Of a stretch of 5,541 nt of DNA, positions 5,519 to 5,541 are shown one piece after another. Source of the stretch: Chloroflexota bacterium (GTDB lineage Bacteria; Chloroflexota; Chloroflexia; JAMDCE01). The stretch is taken from assembly GCA_023489135.1 (NCBI GenBank), contig JAMDCE010000428.1, forward strand, positions 1 to 5,541, read 5' to 3'. Made by a program: the position numbers and the translations under genes. Below the pieces are notes generated by a model. The model was not told the DNA's origin. It made no database searches and saw nothing but the letters and a program-made list of their open reading frames with translations. Within the stretch, counting starts at the first letter, position 1. Every line of letters starts with the position of its first letter.

Positions 5519-5541
5519 GTGCATTGACGACCCTGAGACGG

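Overview
This 5.5 kb stretch looks like chromosomal DNA of a moderately GC-rich, probably anaerobic bacterium with a peptidoglycan wall. The evidence is a Fem-type peptidoglycan-bridge aminoacyltransferase beside murE, a protein of the 2-hydroxyacyl-CoA dehydratase / CoA-activase-associated iron-sulfur family that is mostly found in anaerobes, and an acyl-CoA dehydrogenase. The MurE motif variants (AGLRDRGKR, EDPRTE, GKGHEKSMCFG) recall Chloroflexota and some other uncultured Gram-positive-like lineages. That assignment is from memory and is not proven.

Layout. Positions 1-383 are non-coding or regulatory. They hold a strong sigma70-type promoter with an extended -10 (136-164), a 13-bp dyad just downstream of the expected transcription start (180-192), and an 18-bp perfect inverted repeat built from GCGAAG units (208-267) that would form a hairpin in the leader. 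The start of a leftward gene may run off the left edge. On the plus strand follow a FemAB-family gene (384-1538), a 120-nt gap with a small stem-loop and a possible promoter, murE (1659-3164), and a COG3581-like iron-sulfur protein gene (3161-4264) that overlaps murE by 4 nt. On the minus strand, convergent with these and with only 2 nt between the stop codons, is an acyl-CoA dehydrogenase frame (5469-4267) with its own good promoter at 5491-5518.

The most striking observation is in the acyl-CoA dehydrogenase. Its frame is full length and in register, but two TAA codons one codon apart interrupt it near codon 110. They lie inside a 21-bp tract (5126-5146) that is an exact inverted copy of the junction where this gene and the iron-sulfur gene end (4258-4278). 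The protein on either side is undamaged and the spacing matches the family. This suggests a copy or template-switch event, or an assembly or amplification artefact, that overwrote seven codons without changing the length.

The two wall genes fit together: MurE adds the third stem-peptide residue, and Fem proteins extend a bridge from it. The coupling of murE to a CoA-dehydratase-type iron-sulfur protein has no obvious metabolic logic. I found no mobile element, CRISPR array, tRNA or rRNA. I found no convincing complete new system; the inverted tract is the item to check first.
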